Of a DNA stretch of 64,000 nt, positions 19,044-29,049 are shown piece by piece. Origin of the DNA: Planctomycetota bacterium (lineage in GTDB: Bacteria > Planctomycetota > MHYJ01 > WSZJ01 > JACPWG01); contig JACPWG010000008.1 in NCBI GenBank assembly GCA_016197205.1, positions 1 to 64,000 on the forward strand, written 5' to 3'. Position 1 is the first letter of the stretch. Each line of letters starts with the position of its first letter. Made by a program: the position numbers and the translations under genes. Under the pieces are notes generated by a model. That model saw only the letters and a program-made list of their open reading frames with translations, did not search any database and was not told where the DNA came from.

Positions 19044-20212
19044 CCGGAGTGCAAACGCTCGCCGCCTGGTTCGACGCCCGGCTCGGCTGGTCTTCGCTCC
19101 GGGCCTTCGGCCGCGCCCACCTCGGCACGCCCTCCGGCGCCGGTCCGGAGACCGGCTGGTCCCCAGCGCTCGCCCTGGCCACCGCGCTCCTCCTCGCACT
19201 CCAACTGGCGGCCGGCGCGCTCCTGCTCGTGTACTACAAGCCCACGACCGACCGCGCCTTCGAGAGCCTGGAGCACCTGGTCACGCGCGTCCCCGCCGGC
19301 GGTTTGATCCGAAACCTGCACGTCTGGGGCGCCCACCTCCTCGTGCTGCTCGCGGCGTTGCACCTCGCGCGGGCCTTCGTGCTCGCCGCCTACAAACGCC
19401 CCGGAGAGCTGGCCTGGCTCGCGGGCCTGGCGGTCCTCGCCGCTCTCCTCGCCCTCTGCTTCACCGGCTGCGTCCTTCCGTGGAACCAGCTCGCGTACTG
19501 GGCGACGACCATCGGCACCGAGATGGCCGGGGCCGTCCCCGGGTTCGGCCCCTCCCTTCTCCGCCTCATCCGCGGCGGCGCGGTCGTCGGCGAGCCGACG
19601 CTCGGCCGGTTCTTCGCCGTGCACGTCCTCCTCCTCCCGGCCGCCGCCGGCCTCGCCCTCGCTCTCCAGGTGTACGCCATCCTGCGACTCCGCTGCGCTT
19701 CGCCCGTGGAAGCGTCGTCCGCCTCCGTCCCCGTCCACGCCGTCGCAACGGCAACTCCCGTCTCGCGAGAGTGGCTCCGCGGCGCGCTGGCCGCGAATCT
19801 CCTTCTCGGTCTGCTCGCCGCGCTCGCGGTCCTCGCCCCGTTCGAGCTGGGCGAAAAGGCCGATCCGCTCGTGACCCCGACCGGCGTCCGGCCGGAGTGG
19901 TTCTTCCTGCCCGTGTACCAGGGCATGAAGTTCCTCCCCGAACGCGTGGGCGGCCTGCCGTCGCGCAACCTCGAGCCCTTTCTCGCGCTCCTGCCCGCGC
20001 TGGGGCTTGCGGCATTGCCGTTTCTCGATCGGCGGCCGGCGCGAAGCGCGCGCGAACGGAGGCTCGCCCTCGGACTCGGCGGCCTCGCCCTCGCAGGCGC
20101 GCTCGCCCTGGGGGGAATGGGCGCCCTCTCCGAGCGCACGCTGCGCTGTTTCGGGCGCGAGTTGCATTTCGACCTGCGGGGACTCCCGGACCGTTTCGGT
20201 CCCGCGAAGTAG
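19040..20212 (+). CDS. Cytochrome b, full-length (N- and C-terminal domains in one chain), missing one haem ligand
   Basis: A 390-residue membrane protein with about eight TM helices. The first haem-ligand pair is normal: H94 and H108, 14 apart. In the second pair H195 is present, but the partner expected 15 residues later, as in cytochrome b6, is Gln210 (CAG). The quinol-site motif is present as RPEWFF, a form of PEWY, followed by the C-terminal helices. The gene is translationally coupled to the Rieske gene. No cytochrome c1 or diheme c gene follows in the window. Confidence 0.9.
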   Translation: MTGVQTLAAWFDARLGWSSLRAFGRAHLGTPSGAGPETGWSPALALATALLLALQLAAGALLLVYYKPTTDRAFESLEHLVTRVPAGGLIRNLHVWGAHLLVLLAALHLARAFVLAAYKRPGELAWLAGLAVLAALLALCFTGCVLPWNQLAYWATTIGTEMAGAVPGFGPSLLRLIRGGAVVGEPTLGRFFAVHVLLLPAAAGLALALQVYAILRLRCASPVEASSASVPVHAVATATPVSREWLRGALAANLLLGLLAALAVLAPFELGEKADPLVTPTGVRPEWFFLPVYQGMKFLPERVGGLPSRNLEPFLALLPALGLAALPFLDRRPARSARERRLALGLGGLALAGALALGGMGALSERTLRCFGRELHFDLRGLPDRFGPAK

Positions 20213-20265
20213 TGGAAGTCAGGACGTCGGAAATTGACGCCGGCATGGACGTGGAGGACAAGCGC

Positions 20266-20784
20266 ATGACGAGGGGCGTGAACTACGGACCCCGGCTCGC
20301 AGTGCTCGTGGCGACGATCGCTTTGGCGGTCACCCTCGCGGCGGGCTGCCGCTCGGGTCCCGGCTCGGAACCGGTGCCGAAAAAAGGGAAGGGGGACAAG
20401 GCCGGCGGGGCGACCGCGGGCGCGGACGCTGCCGCGGTCGCGGGGCTCGGCACGAAGCCCTACGAACGCACGGCCACGCCGTGCAAGTGCGCGAAGCTGA
20501 CCGGCGGACTGTGCAAGTGCAACCACTGCGGGAAGGACCCGGGCGCGGGCTGCTACTGCGGAACGGGCGGCTGCCGCTGCGGAGGGGAGAAGGCGAAGTG
20601 CGGGTGCAACCACTGCAAGGGAGTCGTCGGCGCGGCGGTCTGCGAATGCCCGCGCGAGACCAGCGTCCCGCCCGGCGACGCAGGAGCCGGCGGCGGCGAG
20701 GCGTCACCGCGCGCGGCCGATGCGGCGCCCGCGGCCCCCGCCCCCGCTCCCGATGCGGGAGGCACGCCACCCGGCGGAAAATGA
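20266..20784 (+). CDS. Cysteine-rich lipoprotein, possible metal-binding
   Basis: A 172-residue protein. GGAGG lies 10 bases before the ATG at 20266. A signal peptide ends in the lipobox LAAGC. Between about residues 65 and 120 there are 14 further cysteines in CxC pairs: CKC, CKCNHC, CYC, CRC, CGCNHC and CEC. The CxCNHC unit occurs twice, suggesting an internal duplication. The flanks are Ala/Gly/Pro-rich linkers. The pattern resembles metallothionein-like or cluster-binding segments, but no known family is recognised. It follows cytochrome b by 53 bases on the same strand. Confidence 0.72.
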   Translation: MTRGVNYGPRLAVLVATIALAVTLAAGCRSGPGSEPVPKKGKGDKAGGATAGADAAAVAGLGTKPYERTATPCKCAKLTGGLCKCNHCGKDPGAGCYCGTGGCRCGGEKAKCGCNHCKGVVGAAVCECPRETSVPPGDAGAGGGEASPRAADAAPAAPAPAPDAGGTPPGGK

Positions 20785-21104
20785 GACGCGCGTTGAGCCG
20801 GGAGCGCACGCCTAGCACCACAACGCTAAAGAAGTGGAGCCTTCGAGCCCAACGGGTTCGTAGTTCCACCTTCAGGCGGGGCTGCCGACCAAGTGTCGCG
20901 GTTCTCGCCGCACGCGCCGCCTGAAGAGCGAAACCAAAAGATGGAATTCGCGAAGTCGGCGAAATTCGCAACTCGCTGGCGGGACTGAATCCGGGGGAAA
21001 CGTCGGATACGCCGAGACCGCTCCCTCACGGTCGCGGTTCCGTCAAGCGGTTCTCCCCGCTTCGCGATTTTTTCAGTGACGCCTCCGCCGACCGGGCCGG
21101 CGCC
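20785..21104. other. Non-coding gap with repeat D copy 3 and a repeat H fragment
   Basis: A piece like repeat H (GTTCGTAGTTCCACCTTCAG, about 20869-20888) and the repeat D core at 21011-21042 are present. No gene is seen. Confidence 0.65.
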
Positions 21105-22583
21105 TCAGAACTTGATCCTCGCCTGGACGTACCCGTAGAACGGGCCGGCGTCGTCCCCGGTCACGCCCTTCGGGAATTGCCCGCTGTAGAGTTTGGCGTA
21201 GGCCGCCTCGAAGTCGAGGTGCTCGAAGAGCGTGTAGGTCGCGTTGAAATCCAGCTCTTGACCGAGGTCGGTGCCGGAATTCCCCGTGGGGTCGCTCAGG
21301 TAGAATTTGAAGTCCTCGTCGTACAAGGCGTCGCGGCGCTCGTTCAACCGGAGAAGCCGATAGTCGACCTCAAGCTCCAGGGACTCCAAAGGCGTCAGGA
21401 TGAGCGTAAAGACCGTCTCCCGGAGGTTGGACAGCGTGTAGAACGAATAATTCGAGATGGAGGGAAAGAGCGAGACCCACGTGTTCGTGTCCCGGTCGCC
21501 GGGGTCCGCGTCGCCGGTGGAATAGTTGTACTCCGCGCCGACATACGGCTCGGCGAACACGCCTCGGAAATTGTACCCCAGCTTGCTCCACACGGCGAAG
21601 CTGCCGAGCGCGTTCGGACCGAAGTCCCCGAACTGCCCCGCCGCTTCGACGTCGAAGACCAGCTCGTCCAGCACCTTGCCGGAGAGGCGCAGCCCCACCA
21701 GGTCGAGGTCCAGCGTGGACGGGGCGAGGACGGGCGGGTCCTCTTCCACCTCCGCCGGGATCCCGCCGAACTCCTCACGATCGTCCCGATAGTGCAGGTA
21801 CAGCAGCTCCGCTTGCAACTCCGGCAGGACCGTCCACCCCGCGTGCAGCCCGAAGAATTCGATGTGCTCGCTGCCGCTGTTCGGATCCGGGAGCTGGTCG
21901 ACGGGGCGCGCGTAGTAGATTGTGGCCTCCACGTCGCCGAAGGTCCCATCGACTCGTCCCGCGTCGAAATGGGTGTCCAGGACGCGGAAATCGTAGGGAT
22001 CGATGATGTGGCCGGCGCCGAAGCTCAGGTCCTGACGACCCGCGGTCACGGAGATGGGACCGAGGTTGTACAGGGTGGCAGAGGCTCGCCGGACCTCCGT
22101 GCCGTCGTCGTCCGGGGCCAGTTGCACGCGGGAGTCCTGCTCGCGGGACTCCTGGAGCTCGAGATGGAGCCGAAGCTGCTCGTGGACGTCCAGCTCGAAG
22201 CCCAGCCGGAGCTGCTCCATCACCTCCGCGTCCGAGTCGTCGATCCTCTCGTCAAAGTCGAAATTATTGAAGATGTCATAACGAACGAGCGCCCCGCCGA
22301 GCACCGTGAATTTCAGGTGCGGCTTGCTCCAGGTGAAGGGGTGCCAGACCGCCTCTTCCTCGCCCGCCGCCGCTTCCGCGGCGGCCTCAGGATTCGCGAC
22401 GGCCGTCTCCCCCTCCTTCGACTCCCCTTCGGCCGCCGCCCCCGCCGCCGCGGCGCCCGCTCCACCCGCCCGCGCGCCCGCGGCCGGGCCGATCGGAGGC
22501 TGGGAGGCGAACAGCCCCGACGCGACCAGCAGCCATGCCGCCCCCAAGCCCCAGGGTCGGCCGCCGAGCGAACGCGGTCCCAT
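21105..22583 (-). CDS. Alginate-export-type outer-membrane beta-barrel protein (AlgE-like)
   Basis: A 492-residue protein. A signal peptide (MGPRSLGGRPWGLG to about residue 40) is followed by an Ala/Glu-rich linker and then a long alternating beta-strand region. The barrel shows the family pattern: GRQDLSFGAGHIIDPYDF near 195 and amphipathic strands to the terminal aromatic residue (YGYVQARIKF). Family members form 18-stranded channels that pass anionic polysaccharide through the outer membrane, so the cell has an outer membrane. AAGGAGGG supports the ATG at 22583; an alternative ATG at 22613 overlaps the stop of the preceding gene. Confidence 0.85.
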   Translation of the reverse strand: MGPRSLGGRPWGLGAAWLLVASGLFASQPPIGPAAGARAGGAGAAAAGAAAEGESKEGETAVANPEAAAEAAAGEEEAVWHPFTWSKPHLKFTVLGGALVRYDIFNNFDFDERIDDSDAEVMEQLRLGFELDVHEQLRLHLELQESREQDSRVQLAPDDDGTEVRRASATLYNLGPISVTAGRQDLSFGAGHIIDPYDFRVLDTHFDAGRVDGTFGDVEATIYYARPVDQLPDPNSGSEHIEFFGLHAGWTVLPELQAELLYLHYRDDREEFGGIPAEVEEDPPVLAPSTLDLDLVGLRLSGKVLDELVFDVEAAGQFGDFGPNALGSFAVWSKLGYNFRGVFAEPYVGAEYNYSTGDADPGDRDTNTWVSLFPSISNYSFYTLSNLRETVFTLILTPLESLELEVDYRLLRLNERRDALYDEDFKFYLSDPTGNSGTDLGQELDFNATYTLFEHLDFEAAYAKLYSGQFPKGVTGDDAGPFYGYVQARIKF

Positions 22584-22609
22584 CTCGTTTCGCCCTCCTT
22601 CTCGGGGAT

Positions 22610-22966
22610 TCATCGGATTGAAACGATCCGATTCTCCGGCCCGCTCACGCGGATCGGATAGCCGGTGATCATGTCCATCGCCTTCACGGTCAGGAGGCCC
22701 GTCCCCGAAACCGCGAGCGTCACCTGGAACTGCACCTGTCCCTTCGGGCCCTTCGGCAGTCCCTCCATCCGATAGCGCCCCACGCTGCGGCTCTTCGTGA
22801 CGAGGTCGGTCTCCCCCTCCATCACGTGGAGGTCCATGAAGGACTGGTTGTCCATCGAGGTCGCGAACACCGACGAGCCGGAGGTCGGCACCAGCATGTC
22901 GCGCGGGACCAGCGCCAGAAATTTGCCGTCCGCGACCTCGACGCCGAGGTCCAAGCGCAAGTACAT
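22610..22966 (-). CDS. Free-standing Hsp70 (DnaK) substrate-binding domain protein
   Basis: A 118-residue protein that aligns by eye with the beta-sandwich peptide-binding domain of DnaK and nothing else: LDLGVEVADGKF, then MLVPTSGSSVFATSMDNQS, then LHVMEGE, then GRYRMEGLPKGPKG, then TGLLTVKAMD. The ATPase domain, linker and helical lid are absent. It starts six bases after the comF stop, and its stop overlaps an ATG of the next frame (ATGA), so it is translated as part of an operon. It is not a frayed fragment: it has its own GGGA before the start and a clean reading frame. Confidence 0.8.
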   Translation of the reverse strand: MYLRLDLGVEVADGKFLALVPRDMLVPTSGSSVFATSMDNQSFMDLHVMEGETDLVTKSRSVGRYRMEGLPKGPKGQVQFQVTLAVSGTGLLTVKAMDMITGYPIRVSGPENRIVSIR

Positions 22967-22972
22967 TTTTCC

Positions 22973-23716
22973 CTATCTCCCGACCACGGCAACGCGCACT
23001 TCCGTCGCTCCGGCCGCTCGCAACGTGCGCGCGGCCTCGCTTGCCGTGGCGCCCGTCGTCAGCACGTCGTCCACCAGCAGCACGCGTCGGCCCTCCACCT
23101 CGGAGGGCCTGGGGACCCCGAACGCGCCCCGGAGGTTTTCGAAGCGCGCCGTCCGGGCCAGGGTCGTCTGCGACGGCGTCTCCCGCACCTTGCGCAGCCC
23201 GCGCCGCGCCAGCGGCAGCAGGAACGCCTGTGCCACCCGCTCCGCCAAAAGTGCCGCCTGGTTGTACCCGCGCTCGCGCTCCCGGCGACGGTGCAGAGGA
23301 CTCGCCACGATCACGTCGAGCCCCTCGGCAAACCGTTCCGCGCGCACGCGCTCGACCAGGAGCTCGCCGAGGAACACCGAGAGCTGCACGCGCCCTTGGA
23401 ACTTGAACTGGTGGATCAGGTCCCGCAGCACCTCTTCGTAGCTTGCGACGCCGAGCGCGCGCGAGAAGGAGAGTTCCAGCGTCGAGCAGTTGAGGCAGCC
23501 CGTTTCCGACGGGACGTACGGCCCTTGCCCGAGGCCGCAGCGGCGGCAATACCGGTCCCCGAGGAACCGGATCCGGGAGTTGCACGGCGCGCACAGGAAG
23601 CGTTCGTGCGTCGCGGCGAGCGAGGCCCCGCACGCGTAGCAATGTCGGGGGAATACCAGGTCGAGCAGCGCGTCGCTCGCCGCCGAGGCCGCCCCGGCGA
23701 TCGCGGTCCACGTCAC
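22973..23716 (-). CDS. comF: ComF family phosphoribosyltransferase-like protein
   Basis: A 247-residue protein with a GTG start at 23716 preceded by GAGGT. The N-terminal zinc-ribbon half has four CxxC pairs (CYAC, CAPC, CRRC, CLNC). The type-I phosphoribosyltransferase half has SPLHRRRERERGYNQA and the PRPP loop VLLVDDVLTTGAT. In other bacteria ComF is needed for natural DNA uptake and binds PriA-type helicase. The frame continues upstream into repeat C and that part is unlikely to be coding. It heads a three-gene operon. Confidence 0.92.
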   Translation of the reverse strand: MTWTAIAGAASAASDALLDLVFPRHCYACGASLAATHERFLCAPCNSRIRFLGDRYCRRCGLGQGPYVPSETGCLNCSTLELSFSRALGVASYEEVLRDLIHQFKFQGRVQLSVFLGELLVERVRAERFAEGLDVIVASPLHRRRERERGYNQAALLAERVAQAFLLPLARRGLRKVRETPSQTTLARTARFENLRGAFGVPRPSEVEGRRVLLVDDVLTTGATASEAARTLRAAGATEVRVAVVGR

Positions 23717-23818
23717 GGCTCGTACCTCGAACACGGGACAGGCGACCCCCGGATCCAGCCTTCGCTTCCCGAGTCGCCGTAAATCGACAGACCCTCGAGA
23801 GCCCGGCGAACGGCTTGA

Positions 23819-23982
23819 GTACCGCCCCACGGAATTGGGTGACCAATTTGCTCGGCGATTTTGGCCGCCCGCTTTGTTGCGCTCGCTCGGCGTAGTTCTC
23901 CTTTACTACGCCTCGCTCGCGCGCCTCGCGGGCGGCCAAACTTGCCCTCGCCTATTGGCCACCGACTTCCGTGGAGCGGTAC
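23819..23982. repeat. Repeat C, copy 1 (164 bp, long terminal inverted repeats)
   Basis: It begins GTACCGCCCCACGGAA and ends TTCCGTGGAGCGGTAC. The two outer 50-55 bases are imperfect inverted repeats including GGTGACCAA/TTGGCCACC and TTTGGCCGCCCGC. It has the same length and layout as the copy at 34524. Confidence 0.85.
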
Positions 23983-24496
23983 GGGGACAAAATCGCGGTG
24001 CAGTATATACAGGAGGAGCTTGGGAGCGTCAAGGACATGGTTTGCGCAACGCCGCGTGCCGGGGCGCAGCCTCACCTCACGGCCGACTGCCCGAGAGCGG
24101 GCCCTGCCTTTCCCCTCGTGCGAGGTCGAGTGCGAATTCTCGCCTGGCGGGCACGGCAGCGCCATTCCCCTGCGCCCACAGTCGGAGGACCGGGGCGCCT
24201 CCCTCGTCCCCCAACGCCTGGCGTGCCAAATCGGACCCCTCCTGCGGATCGCCTCCTCTCGGTAGGGGCACGGCGCTGCCGTGCCCTCGTTGCCGAGCAT
24301 CGCAGTCGTCCGCACGCGGCGTCGTCGGCAGTTCCGAACATGCTCCCCCGCACCTCTTTCCCGCACCCGACAGGTCCCCATCCGCCCGACCACCGACCGT
24401 AACCGCAACTCATGACAGGCCATGCCGACAAGCATCGGGCTCATGCTTTATCGGACGTAACGTATTTCGATTTGAAAGGTTGCCGCGGGTTTCCGT
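23983..24496. other. Non-coding gap with GC palindromes
   Basis: The GGCACGGCGCTGCCGTGCC palindrome lies near 24266-24284, and a related inverted piece lies near 24148. The frames that are open here on both strands have no recognisable domain. The promoter of the next gene follows. Confidence 0.6.
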
Positions 24497-24525
24497 TTGA
24501 CCCCCCTTCCAACCTGGGCTAGAAT
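24497..24525 (+). promoter_or_regulatory. Sigma-70-like promoter of the sigma-54 activator gene
   Basis: TTGACC (24497-24502) and TAGAAT (24520-24525) are separated by 17 bases, giving a leader of about 150 bases. Confidence 0.65.
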
Positions 24526-24682
24526 GGGCGGGGCCCCTGGCTTTTCCGCAGAGTTGCCGGCCCGCGCCGCGGCATGGCCCCTCGCGGGCCCTGCCCACGG
24601 CGCGCCGCGGGCCCTTCGCTCGGCGCGGCTGGCCTCGAAGCGCCACGTCCTGTTTCAACCTTTGGCCGCGGATACTCGCGCT

Positions 24683-27600
24683 ATGCTCTTGAACGGCAGA
24701 TACGAGCTCCTGGAGGCCCTCCCGCCGGGGAAGCTGGGGCTGGGCTTCCACGTCCGCGACCTGGACTCTCCCGAGCACCTCCTTTGCCTCAAAGCCTTCC
24801 CTCGCGGCGCGCTCTCCGCCGAGGAGCGCACCCACTTCCTCCAATCCTGCCGCCGGCTGGGCGGAACCCAGGAAAGCCACCTCGTCGTGCCCCAAGCGGT
24901 CGGGCTCATCGAAACGCTGATCCCGCGCCCCCAGCCACCGCTCTCGCCCATGCCACCCTTCCCGCGCTCCCCTCTCCCGGAAACGGTCCGCGCGCTCCCG
25001 CCCCTCTCCACCGGCTGGCTCTACATCGTTCGAGAGTACGTGGTCGGCCGCGACCTCGCCACCGCGCTCGCCACCCTCGTCGCGGTGCGCTGGTCCGACC
25101 TCCTCGCCCAGGCCTGCTCCGCCCTCGAGGCCCTGCGCGCGCGCGCGGAGGTCCACGGCAGGCTCCACCCGGGCAACCTCATCGTGCGCGGCGAGGCGGG
25201 CGGCCCCCTCGCGGACCCCTCGGCCGGCGCCGATTTCGCCCTCGTCGACGGCGGCCTCGCGGATCGCGTGCAGTGGCCGCCGCCCCCCCCGCCCGCCCCC
25301 TTCGCGGCGCCGGAGCTGGCCCGCGGCGCCATCCCCGACCATCGGTCCGACCTGTACTCGCTTGCCGCGTGTTTCGTGGTCGCCCTCCCCGGCGTCCCCC
25401 CCTCCGCCCCGCTCGCCGTCCCGGAGGCCCATCCGGACCTGACCCCCGAAGTCGCCCGCACCCTGCGTCGCATGCTCGCGCCCGACCCGTCGGCACGGCC
25501 GGCCTCCGCCCGCGAGTGCCTCGAGGCCCTCCGCTCCGACCGCGTCGCGGGCCTCCCGTCCGGCATCGAGGACCTCCTGCCGCAACCCTTTCTCCCGCCC
25601 CTCCGGGGACGCGAAGCGCTGCTCGCCTCGGCCGTCCACGCGTGTACGGCCGAGCCGGTCGCGGCGACGCCGGGCGAGCCACCGGGCGCGGGGAGCGCAA
25701 CGGCGACCGCCGGCTTCTCGGGTCCGTCGTACGAGCCGACAGGCGCGGGCGGGCCCCCCGGCCCTGGTCTCCTCCTCTTTCGCGGCGCACTCGGGAGCGG
25801 CCGCTCCCGCTTCCTGCGAGAAGTGGGCGCGGCTCTCTGGGGGCGACTGCGCGTGCTCGAGGCCCGCTGCCACGCCCCGGCCTCTTCCCTTTCCTGGCTC
25901 CGCGCCCTCGCGGCGACGGCGTCCCCGCAGCCCCCGGGGTCGGGGCCGGCCGGGCACCCGCGCCCCTCCACGGCAGGATTGGGCGAAGAGGCCGCGAGCC
26001 TCGTCGACCGTCTCCTCGCGGGCATCGGGGAGCGTCCGACCGTGCTCTTGCTCGACGACGCGCACCTCCTGGACGAGGAAGGGACCGAGGTCGTCCGTTG
26101 GCTCGCGACGAATCCTCCGGCCACCACGCTCGTCCCCGCGGGACCGGCGACCGGGACGGCCGCCGCGGCGGGCGCCGGGACGGGCGCGGAGGCGCAGCCG
26201 GCGCTGCTCCCCCGGTTACGCGTCGCCGTCTCCTACGCGCGCGGCCGCTGGGCCACGCCCGCCGCGGAAAGGATGGTGGCGCGGCTGCTGCGCCAGGGCA
26301 GCCTGACGGTCTTCGACATCCTGGGACTCAATCTTGCAGACTCGGGCGAGATCCTCCGGCAGCTCCTGGGGCTCCTCGAAGTTCCACGGGCGATCTCCCA
26401 GCGGCTCTTCCAGGAAACGCGCGGCTTCCCCCTCCACCTCCTCCAGGCGCTCGCCCTCCTGGCCGAGGAACGCATTTTCTTCCGCGCCCACGGCCGCTGG
26501 CAGGCCGACGTGGAGGACCCTCGGCAGCTCCAGGTGCCCGACCCCATGTCCGCCGTCGTGGCCGGCCGGCTGAAACACCTCCCCGAAAGCGGACGCCGCG
26601 TCCTCGAGCACCTCGCCCGGCTCGGCGGACCCGCCTCCGTCACCGCGCTCGCCCTCGGCTGCGGCATCCCACCCGAGGAGGTCCGCGACCTGCTCGCCCT
26701 CCTCCTGCGAAAAGGACTCGCGCAGCGCGTTTCCCTGCTCGAGTACGCCTGCGCCTCCGCGACGCTCGCCGACGCGCTCGCGAACCCGCCCGCGCTGGAG
26801 GCGGCCGCGTCTCCGAGCGCCGCCCTGAGCGCCGCTCGAAATCTGGCCTCGGCCCCCACGCCCAAAATCGACCTCACGCTGGGCTCCGCCGCCGGCGCCT
26901 CCGCGAACACCGGGACCGCCGCGGCCGCCATTGCCGCGGCCTCCGCCGCCGGCGCCGGCGCCGGCGCCTCCGCGACCTCGGGCACGGGGATCGCCCCCGC
27001 GAGCCCCTCGTCCGCAACCCCGGCCGCGGGCGCCACGGGCGCCTCCACCTTTCGCCTCTCCGAAGACCGCTGCACCGCCTTCTCCGCCCCGCCCGTCCCG
27101 CTCGATTCCACGCGCCGCGCGCCGGGACGCACGGAAACCCGGCTCCTCGGCGAGCAGGGTCTCGCCCGGATGCTGGAGATCCACCGCGCCCTCCTCGCCG
27201 AGCTGAATCCGAAGCGACTCCTCGACAAGATCATCGACGCGGTCATCGCCCTCTTCGGGGCGGAGCGGGGCTTCGTCATCCTCGTGCAGGAGCGACGCCT
27301 CGAGGTGAAGGCCGCGCGCAACTTCGAGGAGTCCGACATCGCCAAGCCGGAGTTCGAAGTCAGCCGCACCATCGCCGAACAGGTCCTCCAGAGCGGCCGG
27401 GCCGTGATCGCCGCCAGCGCCGCGACCGACGCGCGCTTCCGGAAGTTCGCGAGCGTCAGCAACCTCCAGCTCCAGTCGGTCCTCTGCGCGCCGCTCCGCT
27501 ACGGCGAACGCCTGATCGGCTGCATCTACCTTGACAACCGCAGCGAGTCGGGGGCGTTCCGCGACCACGACCTGCCCGTGGTCGAGAATTTCTGCGCGGC

Positions 27601-28885
27601 GGCGGCGCTCGCCGTGCGGAATTCGTTCCTCCACGCGGAGGCGGTCCGGAAGCAGCAGGAGGCCGAGACCGCGAACACGGGGCTCAAGGACCGCGTGGCG
27701 CGCCAGGAGACGGAGCTCGCGCAGGCCAGACGCTCGATCGACGAGCGCGAGGCGAAGAAGGACCGCGCCTATCGGCACGAGTGGATCCTGGGCCGGAGCG
27801 AGCCCCTGCGCAAGCTCTTCGCCGCCCTCGATCCCCTGGCCGCCTCCACGGCGCCGGTGCTCCTCCTCGGGGAGAGCGGCACGGGCAAGGAGCTGGTGGC
27901 GCGCGCCCTCCACGTCGAGAGCACGCTCCGCGACCGGCCCTTCGTCACGGTGAATTGCGCGGCGCTCTCCGAGACGCTGCTGGAGAGCGAGCTTTTCGGG
28001 CACGTGCGCGGCGCGTTCACCGGCGCCGACCGGGACCGGGACGGGCTCTTCGTGCTGGCCGACGGGGGGACGCTTTTCCTCGACGAGGTCGGCGACATGC
28101 CGCCCGCGATGCAGGTCAAGCTCCTGCGCGTGCTCCAGGACGGGGAGCTGCGCCCGGTCGGCGGCGGGCCGGTCCGGCACGTGAAGGTCCGGGTGCTGGC
28201 CGCGACCCACTGCGACCTGGAGGAACGGATCCGGGCGGGGAGCTTCCGCGAGGACCTGTTCTACCGCCTCGCCGTCGTCTCGGTGCGGCTCCCCGCGTTG
28301 CGGGAGCGGCAGGAAGACATCCCCATTCTCGTCGAGCACTTTCTCCGACGCATCGCGGACGAGGACCACGAGCCGCTCAGGCAGGTGCATGCGGAGGCGC
28401 TGCGCCGGCTCATGGATTTCCCGTGGCCGGGCAACGTCCGGCAGCTCGAGAACGAAGTGCGCCGCATGGCGACGCTCGGCGGACGGGAGCTGACCGTGGC
28501 CGACCTCTCCCCGGCGGTGCGCGACCACCAGCCGGTCGCCGTGTCGGTCGTCGTGGAAGAGGACACGGAGCTCGCGCCGGAGGCGCCGCGCGGCGCGGTC
28601 ACCCCGGCCGACGCTCCGGAGCCGACCACGCGCATCGCTCCCGCCGCCGCCGTGGGAGCGGAACCTCCGGCGGCGACGGGGGCCGCGGCCGACGCACCTG
28701 GGGCCGGCCCGACCGAATTCCCCCCGCTGGAAGAGCTGAACCGCAGGCACATCTTCGCGGCCCTGGAGCGCACCCGCGGGAACTACGGCGAAGCCGCGCG
28801 CCTCCTCGGCATCAGCTACGTCACGCTCTGGCGCAAGCTGAAGGCCTACGGCGTCGCTCGGAAGCGGGACGGAGGACCGAGTTGA
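24683..28885 (+). CDS. Pseudokinase-ATPase-GAF-sigma54 activator fusion regulator
   Basis: A 1400-residue cytoplasmic regulator. Residues 1-320 are a protein-kinase-like domain with HGRLHPGNL in place of HRDxKxxN and VDGG in place of DFG, hence a pseudokinase. Residues 365-800 are a large AAA/STAND-type ATPase whose Walker A is GALGSGRS (Arg for Lys) and Walker [10 protein letters not shown] low-complexity Ala/Gly linker follows. A GAF domain spans about 829-982. The AAA+ domain has Walker A GESGTGKE near 1064, GAFTGA near 1110 and FLDEVGDMP, so it can contact sigma-54. A Fis-type helix-turn-helix is at the C-terminus ([15 protein letters not shown]). The start at 24683 is where the kinase fold begins; it lacks a clear ribosome site. 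Confidence 0.9.
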   Translation: MLLNGRYELLEALPPGKLGLGFHVRDLDSPEHLLCLKAFPRGALSAEERTHFLQSCRRLGGTQESHLVVPQAVGLIETLIPRPQPPLSPMPPFPRSPLPETVRALPPLSTGWLYIVREYVVGRDLATALATLVAVRWSDLLAQACSALEALRARAEVHGRLHPGNLIVRGEAGGPLADPSAGADFALVDGGLADRVQWPPPPPPAPFAAPELARGAIPDHRSDLYSLAACFVVALPGVPPSAPLAVPEAHPDLTPEVARTLRRMLAPDPSARPASARECLEALRSDRVAGLPSGIEDLLPQPFLPPLRGREALLASAVHACTAEPVAATPGEPPGAGSATATAGFSGPSYEPTGAGGPPGPGLLLFRGALGSGRSRFLREVGAALWGRLRVLEARCHAPASSLSWLRALAATASPQPPGSGPAGHPRPSTAGLGEEAASLVDRLLAGIGERPTVLLLDDAHLLDEEGTEVVRWLATNPPATTLVPAGPATGTAAAAGAGTGAEAQPALLPRLRVAVSYARGRWATPAAERMVARLLRQGSLTVFDILGLNLADSGEILRQLLGLLEVPRAISQRLFQETRGFPLHLLQALALLAEERIFFRAHGRWQADVEDPRQLQVPDPMSAVVAGRLKHLPESGRRVLEHLARLGGPASVTALALGCGIPPEEVRDLLALLLRKGLAQRVSLLEYACASATLADALANPPALEAAASPSAALSAARNLASAPTPKIDLTLGSAAGASANTGTAAAAIAAASAAGAGAGASATSGTGIAPASPSSATPAAGATGASTFRLSEDRCTAFSAPPVPLDSTRRAPGRTETRLLGEQGLARMLEIHRALLAELNPKRLLDKIIDAVIALFGAERGFVILVQERRLEVKAARNFEESDIAKPEFEVSRTIAEQVLQSGRAVIAASAATDARFRKFASVSNLQLQSVLCAPLRYGERLIGCIYLDNRSESGAFRDHDLPVVENFCAAAALAVRNSFLHAEAVRKQQEAETANTGLKDRVARQETELAQARRSIDEREAKKDRAYRHEWILGRSEPLRKLFAALDPLAASTAPVLLLGESGTGKELVARALHVESTLRDRPFVTVNCAALSETLLESELFGHVRGAFTGADRDRDGLFVLADGGTLFLDEVGDMPPAMQVKLLRVLQDGELRPVGGGPVRHVKVRVLAATHCDLEERIRAGSFREDLFYRLAVVSVRLPALRERQEDIPILVEHFLRRIADEDHEPLRQVHAEALRRLMDFPWPGNVRQLENEVRRMATLGGRELTVADLSPAVRDHQPVAVSVVVEEDTELAPEAPRGAVTPADAPEPTTRIAPAAAVGAEPPAATGAAADAPGAGPTEFPPLEELNRRHIFAALERTRGNYGEAARLLGISYVTLWRKLKAYGVARKRDGGPS

Positions 28886-28917
28886 TCGTCCGGAAGCCCG
28901 CGACCCTCGCCGCCGGC

Positions 28918-28990
28918 AACCCGAACCGCGACCGTGAGGGAGCGGTCTCGGCGCGTCCTTCCCTCTCCCGCAGGTTCGAACTCGCCCCTT
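28918..28990. repeat. Repeat D, copy 4
   Basis: Inverted relative to copies 1-3. It holds AACCGCGACCGTGAGGGAGC followed by the looser flank ending near GTTCGAACTCGCC. Confidence 0.75.
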
Positions 28991-29049
28991 CCCAGCCGAG
29001 CGCTCGGAGCGAAATCGGGCATGGTTCAAATCTGGCAGCGTGTGGGTAA

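Noticed and set aside
23717..23830. Extended comF N-terminus from an ATG at 23830
   Set aside because: The added residues lie partly inside repeat C and lack similarity to ComF. The GTG at 23716 has a ribosome site.
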